This document shows, piece by piece, positions 8,869-20,376 of a stretch of DNA of 64,000 bases (positions are counted from its first letter, which is position 1; each line of letters opens with the position of its first letter). Below the pieces are notes generated by a model, which was not told the DNA's origin, did no database searches, and saw only the letters and a list, made by a program, of their open reading frames with translations. Where the stretch lies: assembly GCF_012927345.1 (NCBI RefSeq), contig NZ_JABBGJ010000046.1:1-64000 (forward strand), read 5' to 3'. Both the position numbers and the translations under genes were made by a program. The stretch is from Paraburkholderia polaris. GTDB lineage: Bacteria; Pseudomonadota; Gammaproteobacteria; Burkholderiales; Burkholderiaceae.

Positions 8869-9795
8869 ATGGCCTTGCCCCAACGCGTCAAAATCGTCGA
8901 AGTCGGTCCGCGTGACGGACTGCAGAACGAGAAAGAATTCGTCCCCACCGCGATCAAGATCGAGTTGATCAACCGCTTGTCGGCGGCGGGAGTTCGCAAC
9001 GTCGAAGCAGCGTCGTTCGTATCGCCGAAATGGGTGCCGCAGATGGCCGACGGCGCCGACGTCATGGCCGGCATCGAGCGCCGGGCGGGCACGATCTACT
9101 CGGTGTTGACGCCGAACCTGCGCGGTTTCGAAGGCGCGCTCGCCGCGCGCGCGGACGAGATCGTGATCTTCGGGGCGGCCAGCGAAGCGTTCTCACAGAA
9201 GAACATCAATTGCAGCATCGCGGAAAGCATCGATCGATTCGCGCCGGTCGCGCAGGCGGCGAAGGATCACGGCCTGCGAATTCGCGGCAGCGTGTCATGT
9301 GCGCTCGGTTGTCCGTATCAAGGCGAAGTGCCGGTGGCGTCGGTGGTCGATGTGGTCGAACGTTTCGCGGCGCTCGGCTGCGACGAGATCGATATCGCGG
9401 ATACGATCGGCGTCGGCACGCCGAAGCGCACACGCGAAGTGTTCGAGGCGGTCACCAGGGTGTTCCCGCGCGAACGTCTGTCGGGCCACTTCCACGACAC
9501 CTACGGTCAGGCGCTCGCGAACATCTACGCCGCGTTGCAGGAAGGTATCGAGATCTATCACGCTTCAGTGGCAGGGCTCGGCGGCTGCCCGTATGCGAAG
9601 GGCGCAACCGGCAACGTCGCAACCGAAGACGTGCTGTATCTGATGAACGGCCTCGGCATCGAGACCGGCATCGACCTCGCGCAAGTCGTCGCGATCGGCG
9701 ATTTCATTTCGACGTCGATTGGCCGGCCGAACGTATCGCGCGCCGGCAAGGCGTTGCTTGCCAAAGCGCGCAGCGAACAGGCCAACTGCGTTTGA
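8869..9795 (+). CDS. mvaB: Hydroxymethylglutaryl-CoA lyase
   Basis: Cleaves HMG-CoA to acetyl-CoA and acetoacetate, the last step of leucine breakdown. The 308-residue protein opens with VKIVEVGPRDGLQNE (the Arg/Asp of the active site), carries EAASFVSPKWVPQMAD, the metal-binding HFHDTYGQA near 205 and the signature GLGGCPYAKGATGN near 238 with the catalytic Cys. The ATG has an AGGAGA site about eight bases upstream, directly after the hairpin array. It starts a compact run of five same-strand genes, although the others are not known leucine-pathway enzymes. Confidence 0.95.
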   Translation: MALPQRVKIVEVGPRDGLQNEKEFVPTAIKIELINRLSAAGVRNVEAASFVSPKWVPQMADGADVMAGIERRAGTIYSVLTPNLRGFEGALAARADEIVIFGAASEAFSQKNINCSIAESIDRFAPVAQAAKDHGLRIRGSVSCALGCPYQGEVPVASVVDVVERFAALGCDEIDIADTIGVGTPKRTREVFEAVTRVFPRERLSGHFHDTYGQALANIYAALQEGIEIYHASVAGLGGCPYAKGATGNVATEDVLYLMNGLGIETGIDLAQVVAIGDFISTSIGRPNVSRAGKALLAKARSEQANCV

Positions 9796-9824
9796 CTCTT
9801 GCAATCCATTCAGGACATAGACAG

Positions 9825-10346
9825 ATGACGGACCACGCTTCTCTCGAATCCGACGATCTCGCCGCGTTGCCCGACTCGGCGCGCCGCGTCGCGCAGTTGC
9901 TGCGTGAACGCGGCCACGCGGGCCGGATCGTGATGCTGCCGGAAACCGGCAAGACTTCCGCCGAAGCCGCCGCCGGCCTCGGCTGTTCGGTTGCGCAGAT
10001 CGCCAAGTCGATCCTGTTTCGCCGCCGCGAAGACGATGCGCCTGTGCTGGTGATCGCGAGCGGCGCGAATCGCGTCGACGAAAAGAAGGTCGCGGCGCAA
10101 GTCGGCGAGATCGGCCGTGCGGATGCGAAGTTCGTCCGCGAGAAAACCGGTTATGCGATCGGCGGCGTGTGCCCGATCGGCCACGCGACGGAACCGGTCA
10201 CGCTTATCGATGCCGATCTGCTGGCGCTCGACAGCCTGTGGGCCGCCGCGGGTCATCCGCATGCGGTGTTCAATCTGACAGCGCAGGAATTGATTGCGCT
10301 GACGGGCGCGCCGGTGATCGACGTGGCGCTACGCGAGACGGCGTGA
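9825..10346 (+). CDS. YbaK/aminoacyl-tRNA deacylase-like protein
   Basis: 173-residue protein with the YbaK/ProRS-insert fold, a family that removes wrongly attached amino acids from tRNA (for example Cys or Ala from tRNA-Pro). Characteristic blocks are AQIAKSILFR near 61, the lysine-containing EKKVAAQVG near 87, and the GYAIGGVCPIGH segment near 112-123, which forms the substrate pocket. The ATG at 9825 was chosen because the family starts close to here; the frame upstream is only the shadow of mvaB. It lies 29 bp after mvaB and 4 bp before the DUF1289 gene. Confidence 0.86.
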   Translation: MTDHASLESDDLAALPDSARRVAQLLRERGHAGRIVMLPETGKTSAEAAAGLGCSVAQIAKSILFRRREDDAPVLVIASGANRVDEKKVAAQVGEIGRADAKFVREKTGYAIGGVCPIGHATEPVTLIDADLLALDSLWAAAGHPHAVFNLTAQELIALTGAPVIDVALRETA

Positions 10347-10350
10347 AGCG

Positions 10351-10578
10351 ATGACAGCGGGCATCGATAACGAAGACGACGAGGCTGCCGTGCCGTCACC
10401 CTGCATCAGCGTGTGCAAGATGGACGCCTCGACCGGTTGGTGCGAAGGCTGCTTGCGCACGATCGACGAAATCGCCGGCTGGTCGTTGTTCGACGACGAT
10501 GCGAAGCGCGCGGTCTGGGACGCGATCGAGGAACGCCACGCGGAGTTCATGGCAAAGCAGGCGAAGGTGCAACGATGA
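10351..10578 (+). CDS. DUF1289 small Cys-rich protein
   Basis: 75-residue protein of the DUF1289 family, function unknown. The family core is plain: SPCISVCKMD, then GWCEGCLRTIDEI, four cysteines in a C-x3-C ... C-x2-C arrangement that suggests metal binding. The C-terminal half is a short charged helix. The start lies four bases after the ybaK-like stop and the TGA overlaps the ATG of the next gene (ATGA), so this gene is translated as part of the mvaB operon. Confidence 0.88.
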   Translation: MTAGIDNEDDEAAVPSPCISVCKMDASTGWCEGCLRTIDEIAGWSLFDDDAKRAVWDAIEERHAEFMAKQAKVQR

Positions 10579-11108
10579 ACGCTGCGCCGCGCATCGTGAC
10601 AGTCGGCGAGACGTTCAGCTCGACGCTCGAACTATCGGCGGAATCGGTGAAATCGTTCGCCACGCTCGTCAACGACTTGAATCCGCTGCATCACGACGAC
10701 GCGTACGCGGCGCAAAGCCGCTTCGGCGGGTTGATCGCGTCCGGCACGCAACCAACCGCGTATTTCATGGCGCTGCTGGCCACGCATTTCTCGACCTACG
10801 CGCAGCCGCTCGGACTCGAGTTCGATATCAAGCTGAAAAAAGCGGTCCACGCGAGCGATACGCTGACAATCACCTGGCGCGTGCGCGACGCTTACTGGAA
10901 GCCGAGTCTGAACGGCGATCTGACCCATCTCGAAGGGAGCGTGGTGAATCAGCGCGGCGACACTATGTTGATCGGCACGTCGACCATCCTCGTGATGCCG
11001 AAACCCGAGGCATCGGCGAACTCAGGCGCGGACATAAACGTGGACACAAGCGTGGATACAAGCGTGGATACAAGCGCAGACACCAACGCGGACACAGGCG
11101 CACCATGA
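10575..11108 (+). CDS. MaoC-like hotdog-fold dehydratase with a repeated Asp/Thr tail
   Basis: Hotdog-fold protein of the MaoC/R-hydratase group, which hydrates 2-enoyl-CoA thioesters. The motif FATLVNDLNPLHHDDAYA (about 29-46) carries the catalytic Asp and His, followed by RFGGLIASGTQPTAYF. Product length is 177 residues. The last 25 or so residues are unusual: the 12-base unit GTGGATACAAGC is repeated at 11041-11090 and gives DTSVDTSVDTSADTNADTG, outside the fold. The start overlaps the DUF1289 stop and the stop overlaps the next start. The substrate is unknown; a link to acyl-CoA metabolism of mvaB is inference from position. Confidence 0.85.
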   Translation: MNAAPRIVTVGETFSSTLELSAESVKSFATLVNDLNPLHHDDAYAAQSRFGGLIASGTQPTAYFMALLATHFSTYAQPLGLEFDIKLKKAVHASDTLTITWRVRDAYWKPSLNGDLTHLEGSVVNQRGDTMLIGTSTILVMPKPEASANSGADINVDTSVDTSVDTSADTNADTGAP

Positions 11109-12025
11109 TCACGCTACCGGAATCGATCCGAGTCTTCGAACGCGGCTGGCTTTCGTCGAACAACGTGCTGCTGGTCGACGACACGTGTGCCGCGCTCGTC
11201 GATACCGGTTACGCAACCCACGCGCCGCAAACGCTCGCGCTGGTAAAGCAAACGCTCGGTGCGCGACCGCTCGATCTGATCGTCAATACGCATCTGCATT
11301 CGGATCACTGCGGCGGCAACGCGCTATTGCAGTCGGCGTGGCCGTGCCGTACTGCGATTCCCGCATCGGAAGCCGACGCGGTACACGATTGGGATGAAAC
11401 CCGTCTGACGTTTCGCGCCACCGGACAGCGCTGCGAGCGCTTCACCTTCACCGAGACGATCGCGCCCGGCGCGCAACTGCGGCTCGGCGCGCTCGACTGG
11501 CAGGTGCTCGGCGCACCTGGCCACGATCCGCATTCATTGATGCTGTATTGCGCGGACGAACGCATCCTGATCAGCGCGGACGCGCTGTGGGAAAACGGCT
11601 TTGGCGTGATCTTTCCCGAACTGGAAGGTGAAAGCGGTTTCGCCGAGGAACAGGCGGTCCTCGACGCTATCGCGAAGCTCGACGTGCGGCTCGTGATTCC
11701 CGGTCATGGCTCGCCCTTTACGAATGTCGAGCAGGCGCTTGAACGGGCGTTTTCACGCGTCGCGTGGCTACGTGCCGATCCGGCGCGTAATGCGAAAAAT
11801 GCGTTGAAGGTGTTGATTGTGTTCAAGCTGCTCGAAGTTCGCGCGATGAGCTTCGACACCTTGCTGCGGATGCTCGACGAGGCCGCCGTGATGCGCGCCG
11901 CCGCAGCAATGCTCAAACCGCGCGGCGAATGGTCCACGTTGGTGCATGCGATCGTTGAGGAGTTGGCCGTCGGGAACGGGCCATTGGAAATCGATGGCGA
12001 GCGCATCGTCGCGCGCGAGGCGTGA
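11105..12025 (+). CDS. Metallo-beta-lactamase-fold hydrolase
   Basis: 306-residue MBL-fold protein. The metal-binding motif THLHSDHCGG is near residues 63-72, followed by GAPGHDPHS (third metal His), ISADALWENG with the bridging Asp, and IPGHGSPF. After the MBL core (to about 215) comes a helical C-terminal region, as in glyoxalase-II-like and RNase-like members, that may shape the substrate site. The start overlaps the MaoC stop as ATGA. It is the last gene of the mvaB run. Substrate unknown; thioesterase activity on an acyl compound would suit the neighbours but is not shown. Confidence 0.85.
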   Translation: MITLPESIRVFERGWLSSNNVLLVDDTCAALVDTGYATHAPQTLALVKQTLGARPLDLIVNTHLHSDHCGGNALLQSAWPCRTAIPASEADAVHDWDETRLTFRATGQRCERFTFTETIAPGAQLRLGALDWQVLGAPGHDPHSLMLYCADERILISADALWENGFGVIFPELEGESGFAEEQAVLDAIAKLDVRLVIPGHGSPFTNVEQALERAFSRVAWLRADPARNAKNALKVLIVFKLLEVRAMSFDTLLRMLDEAAVMRAAAAMLKPRGEWSTLVHAIVEELAVGNGPLEIDGERIVAREA

Positions 12026-12414
12026 CGCGCGCGGTGTAGGAGGTCGAGCGCCAGGAGGCAGGAGGCAGGAGGTAAGCGGTGAGCGGTGAGCGGTAAGCGC
12101 CGTATGGCACGCAAAACGCCAAAACCGTCGCCACAAAAAGAAAGCCGCTCGACCATCAAGGCGAGCGGCGGAAATTCTGTCGGACGTGATCAGCGTCGCT
12201 ATGAATGATACGCGTGCCGGTTTTTTGCCCGCATCAGTGATTTCCCTACAGAAGTTTGACGCTGCCTTTTAAACCCGCATACAGACAACGTTACGAAGCC
12301 TCGTAGTCGCACAAGCTGGACGTCATTGGTCCGTCTATATGAGCAATGCAGCGCGCCGGTTACTCCGGAATCCGTACTATCGCCGGTCGATCCGTCGGCG
12401 CCACAGTCATGACA
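12026..12414. other. Gene-free spacer with short purine-rich repeats
   Basis: This gap between the convergent MBL and EamA genes holds a run of short direct repeats (AGGAGGC and GGTGAGC units, about 12040-12100), a hairpin at 12144-12169 and otherwise nothing I recognise. No coding frame here has a ribosome site and family content. Confidence 0.6.
12144..12169 (-). terminator. Probable terminator for the leftward EamA gene
   Basis: GCCGCTCG (12144-12151) pairs with CGAGCGGC (12162-12169). Read on the minus strand the stem is followed by CTTTCTTTTTG, so it would terminate the leftward EamA transcript rather than the rightward mvaB operon, although it lies about 245 nt beyond the stop. Confidence 0.5.
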
Positions 12415-13314
12415 TCAGGTCGAAGACAGACGTTTCTGCGGCACGATCCGCCAGCCGAGATTCACGCCGGCGGCCGCCACGAGAATCAGCACCGCGCCGA
12501 GCACCTGAATCCACGCGAGCGTCTGCCCGAACGCGACCCGGTCGACGATGATCGCTACCACCGGATAGATGAACGACAAGGCACCGGTCATCGAGGTCGG
12601 CAGTTTCTGGATCGCGCCGTAGAGCAGCACATACATGAGCCCCGTGTTGACGATACCGAGCACGGTCAATTCAAGCCACTGCACGCCGTTAGTCGGCAGC
12701 GCATCGAAGCGCACAAACGGCGCCAGCATCACGACGCCGAGCGACACCTGGATCAACGCAATCAGATGCGGCGGCGTGCCCTTCAGGCGCTTCGTGATGA
12801 TCGACGAGACCGCATACATTGCCGCCGCGCCCACGGCATAGGCGACACCGACCAGATACTGCCCCGGCACCGCCAACACCGCCGGCTCGACCTTCACCAC
12901 GAACACGAGACCGACAAACGCGACCGCCAGCCAGGCGACCGTCGACGCGCTGATGCGCTCGCGGAACACCAGCGCGCCGAGCGCGACCAGCATGAACGGC
13001 TGCGTGTTGTAGACGGCGGTTGCCATCGAGATCGAAGCGCGTGAATAGGCCGCGAACAGCAACACCCAGTTGATGACGATAGCCGCGCCGCCGAGCAGCG
13101 CGAGGCCGAGCATCTTCCACGAAAAGAGCTTGCGCCTGAACAGGCCGAGTACAGCGCACACGAGCGCCAGCGTCGCGCCGCCGAAGATGCAGCGAAAGAA
13201 CACCACATTGAACGGGCTCTGCTGCGACGACACCACCAGCCAGCCGATGGTGCCGGACATCAGCATGGCCATGGTCATTTCCGCCGCGCCGCGGCGAATC
13301 TCATTTGACGCCAT
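12415..13314 (-). CDS. EamA/DMT-family transporter
   Basis: 299-residue inner-membrane protein with about ten hydrophobic segments in two repeated halves, the drug/metabolite transporter layout. Visible family features are GTIGWLVVSSQQSP near the start, the first-repeat end AVYNTQPFMLVALGALVFRE and the second-repeat equivalent GALSFIYPVVAIIVDRVAFG. Substrate unknown; many such proteins export amino acids. It is divergent from an Lrp/AsnC gene across 114 bp, a common pairing in which the Lrp protein senses an amino acid and controls the exporter. That pairing is the best functional hint. Confidence 0.88.
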   Translation of the reverse strand: MASNEIRRGAAEMTMAMLMSGTIGWLVVSSQQSPFNVVFFRCIFGGATLALVCAVLGLFRRKLFSWKMLGLALLGGAAIVINWVLLFAAYSRASISMATAVYNTQPFMLVALGALVFRERISASTVAWLAVAFVGLVFVVKVEPAVLAVPGQYLVGVAYAVGAAAMYAVSSIITKRLKGTPPHLIALIQVSLGVVMLAPFVRFDALPTNGVQWLELTVLGIVNTGLMYVLLYGAIQKLPTSMTGALSFIYPVVAIIVDRVAFGQTLAWIQVLGAVLILVAAAGVNLGWRIVPQKRLSST

Positions 13315-13428
13315 GATTCGATCCTCGAATTGATTCCTGCATGAGAAGCAGTGTAATTAATCCAGCCGCCCGAATACATGGCTAAACTTAAGTCTTCCTG
13401 AGAAGGAACCTAATAATCGAAGGCCATC

Positions 13429-13899
13429 ATGACGAAACGCCTTGTTCCCGCCGCACCCGCGACACTCGACGAAACCGACCGTGCGCTGCTCGCCGCGTTG
13501 GCGGCGGACGCCCGGCAGCCAGTCAGCGAACTGGCGCGTCTGGTCGGCCTCTCGGCGCCGAGTACGGCCGAACGCATCCGAAGGCTCGAAGCGCAAGGCG
13601 TGATCGAGCGCTTCACCGTGCAGATCGATCCGCGCGCGCTCGGCTTCACGTTACAGGCAATCGTGCGCGTGAAGCCGTTGCCCGGGCAGTTGCATCTGGT
13701 GGAAGACGTGATCCGGCGCATTCCGGAATTTGTCGAATGCGACAAGGTGACCGGCGACGACTGTTTCATCTGTCGCCTGGTTCTGCAGTCGATTGAGCAA
13801 CTCGACGAGATTCTGTCGAAAGTCACCGAGCGCGCGGAGACGAGCACCGCAATCGTCAAGTCGACGCCCGTCGCGCGCCGCTTGCCGCCGCTAGGCTGA
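13429..13899 (+). CDS. Lrp/AsnC-family transcriptional regulator
   Basis: 156-residue regulator with an N-terminal winged helix-turn-helix (LDETDRALLAALAADARQP, then LARLVGLSAPSTAERIRRLE at about 36-55) and a C-terminal RAM ligand-binding domain with the GDDCFICRLV segment near 105. Divergent from the EamA exporter gene, so it probably controls that promoter and its own. The ATG has GAAGG about eight bases upstream. The effector is unknown. A second, separate Lrp protein is at 56288. Confidence 0.92.
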   Translation: MTKRLVPAAPATLDETDRALLAALAADARQPVSELARLVGLSAPSTAERIRRLEAQGVIERFTVQIDPRALGFTLQAIVRVKPLPGQLHLVEDVIRRIPEFVECDKVTGDDCFICRLVLQSIEQLDEILSKVTERAETSTAIVKSTPVARRLPPLG

Positions 13900-14038
13900 A
13901 CGAAACACGTGGCTGCGCCGCTGCGCGCTTGCGCGAAACAGTGGCCGCATCGCAGGCGTATGGAATGTCGGTGTATGAAATGTCGGCCGCATCGGGTATG
14001 AGCGAGCTAGCGGCCGCATTTCGTATGAATAAAGTGGC

Positions 14039-14929
14039 TTACTGTTCGACCGCCTCGAAGAACGACAGCATTTCCGCGACCAGTTCGTCTGGCGCCTCTT
14101 CAGGAATGTAATGCCCGCACGCCAATGAACGCCCGCTCACGTCCCGCGCGACGTGACGCCATTCCTCCAGCGCGTCAAAGCATTTCTCGATCACGCCCTT
14201 GTCGCCCCACAACACACGCAGCGGACAGCCGATCTTATGGCCACGCTCGATGTCGGCCCGGTCGTGTTCGAGGTCGATGCTCGCCGACGCCCGGTAGTCC
14301 TCGCACATCGCATGCACGGCGCCGGGTTGCGCCAAAGCACTGCGATACGCGTCAAGCGCTTCCGGCGCGAACGGCGCCAGACCTGCGTGACGGCTGCCCA
14401 TCACCGCATCGACATACGCGGTCGGGTTCGCGCCGATCAGCGTCTCCGGCAGCGGTTCCGGCTGGATCAGGAAAAACCAGTGGAAGTAATACGTCGCGAA
14501 GGCGCGGTCGGTGGCTTCGTACATCGCGAGCGTCGGCGCGATGTCGAGCAGCATCAAGCGCTCGACGGCGTCTGCATGGTCGAGCGCCATCCGATGCGCG
14601 ACGCGGGCGCCGCGATCATGTGCGCACACGAGGAATCGTTCGAAGCCGAAGTGGTGCATCACGGCGACCTGATCCGCCGCCATCGTACGCTTGGAATACG
14701 GCGTGTGGTCGGCGTCGCTCGGCGGTTTGCCTGAGGCGCCGTAGCCGCGCAAGTCGGTGGCGATGACGGTGAAGTGTTCCGCCAGTTGCGCCGCGCATCG
14801 CTGCCAGATCAGATGCGACTGCGGGTGGCCATGCAGCAGCAGAAGAGGCGGCCCTGCCCCGCCCTTCACTCCGAAAATATCGACGTCGCCCACGGCGACG
14901 CGAAAGGGCGTGAAATCCTCGAAGGCCAT
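14039..14929 (-). CDS. Fluoroacetate/haloacetate dehalogenase-like alpha/beta hydrolase
   Basis: 296-residue alpha/beta hydrolase that displays, in order, every active-site residue described for fluoroacetate dehalogenases: nucleophile Asp105, Arg106 and Arg109 in AHDRGAR (carboxylate binding), Asp129 in MLLDIAPT, the halide pocket His150-Trp151 in YFHWFF, Tyr212 in EDYRAS, and His273 in CGHYIPEE. The oxyanion motif HGHPQSH is near 33-39. Spacing agrees with the well-studied Rhodopseudomonas enzyme apart from a two-residue gap before Tyr212. So it should hydrolyse a haloacetate, though C-F activity cannot be told from C-Cl activity by reading. It is not beside other dehalogenation genes. Confidence 0.85.
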   Translation of the reverse strand: MAFEDFTPFRVAVGDVDIFGVKGGAGPPLLLLHGHPQSHLIWQRCAAQLAEHFTVIATDLRGYGASGKPPSDADHTPYSKRTMAADQVAVMHHFGFERFLVCAHDRGARVAHRMALDHADAVERLMLLDIAPTLAMYEATDRAFATYYFHWFFLIQPEPLPETLIGANPTAYVDAVMGSRHAGLAPFAPEALDAYRSALAQPGAVHAMCEDYRASASIDLEHDRADIERGHKIGCPLRVLWGDKGVIEKCFDALEEWRHVARDVSGRSLACGHYIPEEAPDELVAEMLSFFEAVEQ

Positions 14930-15240
14930 AGCGGGTCTCTTGTCATTTGGAAGTCAAAGCATTGTAGGAGCGCAACGTGTCGACGCGGGGTGGGATAACC
15001 CACGCAAGCATAGAAACTGAACACTCCTTCCAACTGTTCTAAACGAACACGAAGCGGCAGCTTCGCCTATAATCGAACGATCGTTCTTAAATTTTCGGAC
15101 GACCGTGGCAAACGCGTGGCGAGATCGTGGCGGCGGCATGACGCTGGTCAGTCTCGACGCACCACAGGCCATGTGCCGCTAAACTCATTATCGCCGGGCG
15201 CTCTACACCGCACCGGTCCGCTTATCAGGAGACTCGCACC
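14930..15240. other. Regulatory spacer between dehalogenase-like and nitronate monooxygenase genes
   Basis: Both flanking genes point away from this gap. It holds a small hairpin (CGAAGC/GCTTCG at 15050-15065), a TATAAT box and a palindrome described separately, and the ribosome site AGGAG at about 15227. A GTG-started 25-codon frame at 15104-15181 has no clear ribosome site and I do not call it a gene. Confidence 0.5.
15068..15086 (+). promoter_or_regulatory. TATAAT -10 box joined to a perfect 12-bp palindrome (candidate TetR-type operator)
   Basis: TATAAT at 15068-15073 is followed directly by GAACGATCGTTC at 15075-15086, a perfect palindrome flanked by C/T. Palindromes of this type placed at the transcription start are typical of TetR/AcrR operators. 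No convincing -35 hexamer is visible 17 bases upstream. The promoter points toward the nitronate monooxygenase gene 155 bp away. No TetR gene is adjacent. Confidence 0.55.
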
Positions 15241-16200
15241 ATGGCATTGCCCGCCGTCCTGCAAAAACTCGCGCTGCCCGTCGTCGCTTCGCCGATGTTC
15301 ATCGTCAGCTATCCCGAACTCGTGTTGGCTCAATGTAAGGCCGGCATCGTCGGCTCGTTCCCCGCGCTGAACGCTCGCCCGGCCGAACTGCTCGACGAAT
15401 GGCTCACGCAGATTCAGGCACAGCTCGCCGAGCACAAGGCGGCTAACCCCGACGCGGTCATCGGACCGATCGCTGTCAACCAGATCGTCCATCAGTCGAA
15501 TACGCGGCTCGAGCACGACGTGCGTGTGTGCGTCGAACACAAGGTGCCGATTTTCATCACCAGCCTGCGCGCACCGGCGCGTGAGATCGTCGACGCGGTG
15601 CATAGCTACGGCGGCATCGTGCTGCACGACGTGATTAACCTCCGGCATGCACAGAAGGCGCTGGAAGCGGGCGTCGACGGGCTGATCCTGGTGGCGTCGG
15701 GCGCCGGTGGCCATGCGGGCACGACCTCGCCGTTCGCGCTGGTCGGCGAAGTGCGGCGCATGTTCGACGGCCCGATCGTCCTGTCCGGCTCGATCGCCAA
15801 CGGCGGCTCGATTCTCGCCGCGCAGGCCATGGGCGCGGACCTCGCCTACATGGGCACGCGCTTCATCGCGACCAAAGAAGCGCACGCGGTCGACAGCTAT
15901 AAGCAGGCAATCGTCAACTCCACGGCGTCGGACATCATCTACACGAACCTGTTCACCGGCGTGCACGGCAACTACATCCGCGAAAGTATCGTGAACGCGG
16001 GGCTGGACCCGGACGCGCTGCCGGAATCGGACAAGACCGCAATGAACTTCGGCAGCGACAAGGCGAAGGCGTGGAAAGACATCTGGGGCGCAGGCCAGGG
16101 CGTCGGCCTGATGGACGATGTGCCGAGCGTGGGTGAGCTGGTTCGGCGATTGACGCAGGAATATAACGACGCGAAAGCGCGGCTGGGCATCGCGCGGTAA
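15241..16200 (+). CDS. Nitronate monooxygenase-family flavoprotein
   Basis: 319-residue FMN-dependent TIM-barrel protein of the nitronate monooxygenase (2-nitropropane dioxygenase) family, which oxidises alkyl nitronates. Seen are the N-terminal LPVVASPMFIVSYPELV, the GAGGHAG motif with the catalytic His near 159, and the phosphate-binding LSGSIANGGSILAAQAMGAD. The MGTRFIATKEA segment follows as usual. The ATG is preceded by AGGAG. A single gene with its own promoter region and possible operator. True substrates of many family members, including propionate 3-nitronate, cannot be chosen here. Confidence 0.9.
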   Translation: MALPAVLQKLALPVVASPMFIVSYPELVLAQCKAGIVGSFPALNARPAELLDEWLTQIQAQLAEHKAANPDAVIGPIAVNQIVHQSNTRLEHDVRVCVEHKVPIFITSLRAPAREIVDAVHSYGGIVLHDVINLRHAQKALEAGVDGLILVASGAGGHAGTTSPFALVGEVRRMFDGPIVLSGSIANGGSILAAQAMGADLAYMGTRFIATKEAHAVDSYKQAIVNSTASDIIYTNLFTGVHGNYIRESIVNAGLDPDALPESDKTAMNFGSDKAKAWKDIWGAGQGVGLMDDVPSVGELVRRLTQEYNDAKARLGIAR

Positions 16201-16316
16201 GTGCCTGGTTAAGACGTTTTGCTGCGGCTCGATTCTGGCGCCGCAGCATGTCCGGCATTCACCCTCGGGCGTTGTATGCAGCCTCTTGAGCCTGCCTCGC
16301 GTTCAGGTCTCGCTAC

Positions 16317-16350
16317 TGGCAACACGCCCTAATTGGCAACACGCCCTAAT
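16317..16350. repeat. 17-bp tandem duplication at the end of icmF
   Basis: TGGCAACACGCCCTAAT occurs twice in direct tandem (16317-16333 and 16334-16350), ending one base short of the icmF stop. It is just outside the coding region. Confidence 0.85.
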
Positions 16351-16351
16351 T

Positions 16352-20104
<3,753 letters not shown>

Positions 20105-20210
20105 GTCTCCCCCAGATCGTTACGCGTATAGGTGCTGGCAACCAGTATAGCTAAACGGGTAGGATCGCCTCGGCCGGACCGTACAACCCGGCGCCTCGGC
20201 GGCCCGGCTG

Positions 20211-20350
20211 GCCGGATCGCATCGCTCGCCGCGTTTGGTGACCGGGCCGGACCGCATAGCTTGCCGCGCTTGGTGGCCCGGCCGGACCGCACCGCTCGCC
20301 GCGCTTGGTGACCCGGCCGGCCGCACCGCTTGCCGCGTTGGTAGCCCAGC
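20211..20350. repeat. 35-bp imperfect tandem repeat, four copies
   Basis: Units begin at 20211, 20246, 20281 and 20316 with GCCGGACCGCA-type sequence followed by GCTCGCCGCGCTTGGTGACC-type sequence. Copies differ by a few bases and the last is slightly degenerate. They lie in the 272-bp gap between the end of the LysR gene and the start of icmF, so they sit upstream of icmF. No gene is visible in the gap. Confidence 0.85.
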
Positions 20351-20376
20351 CGTCCCGGCTACGCTTCCCTGTCCGC

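Noticed and set aside
15104..15181. GTG-started 25-codon frame before the nitronate monooxygenase
   Set aside because: Just after the operator, but it has no ribosome site and is separated by 60 bp from the gene it would lead.
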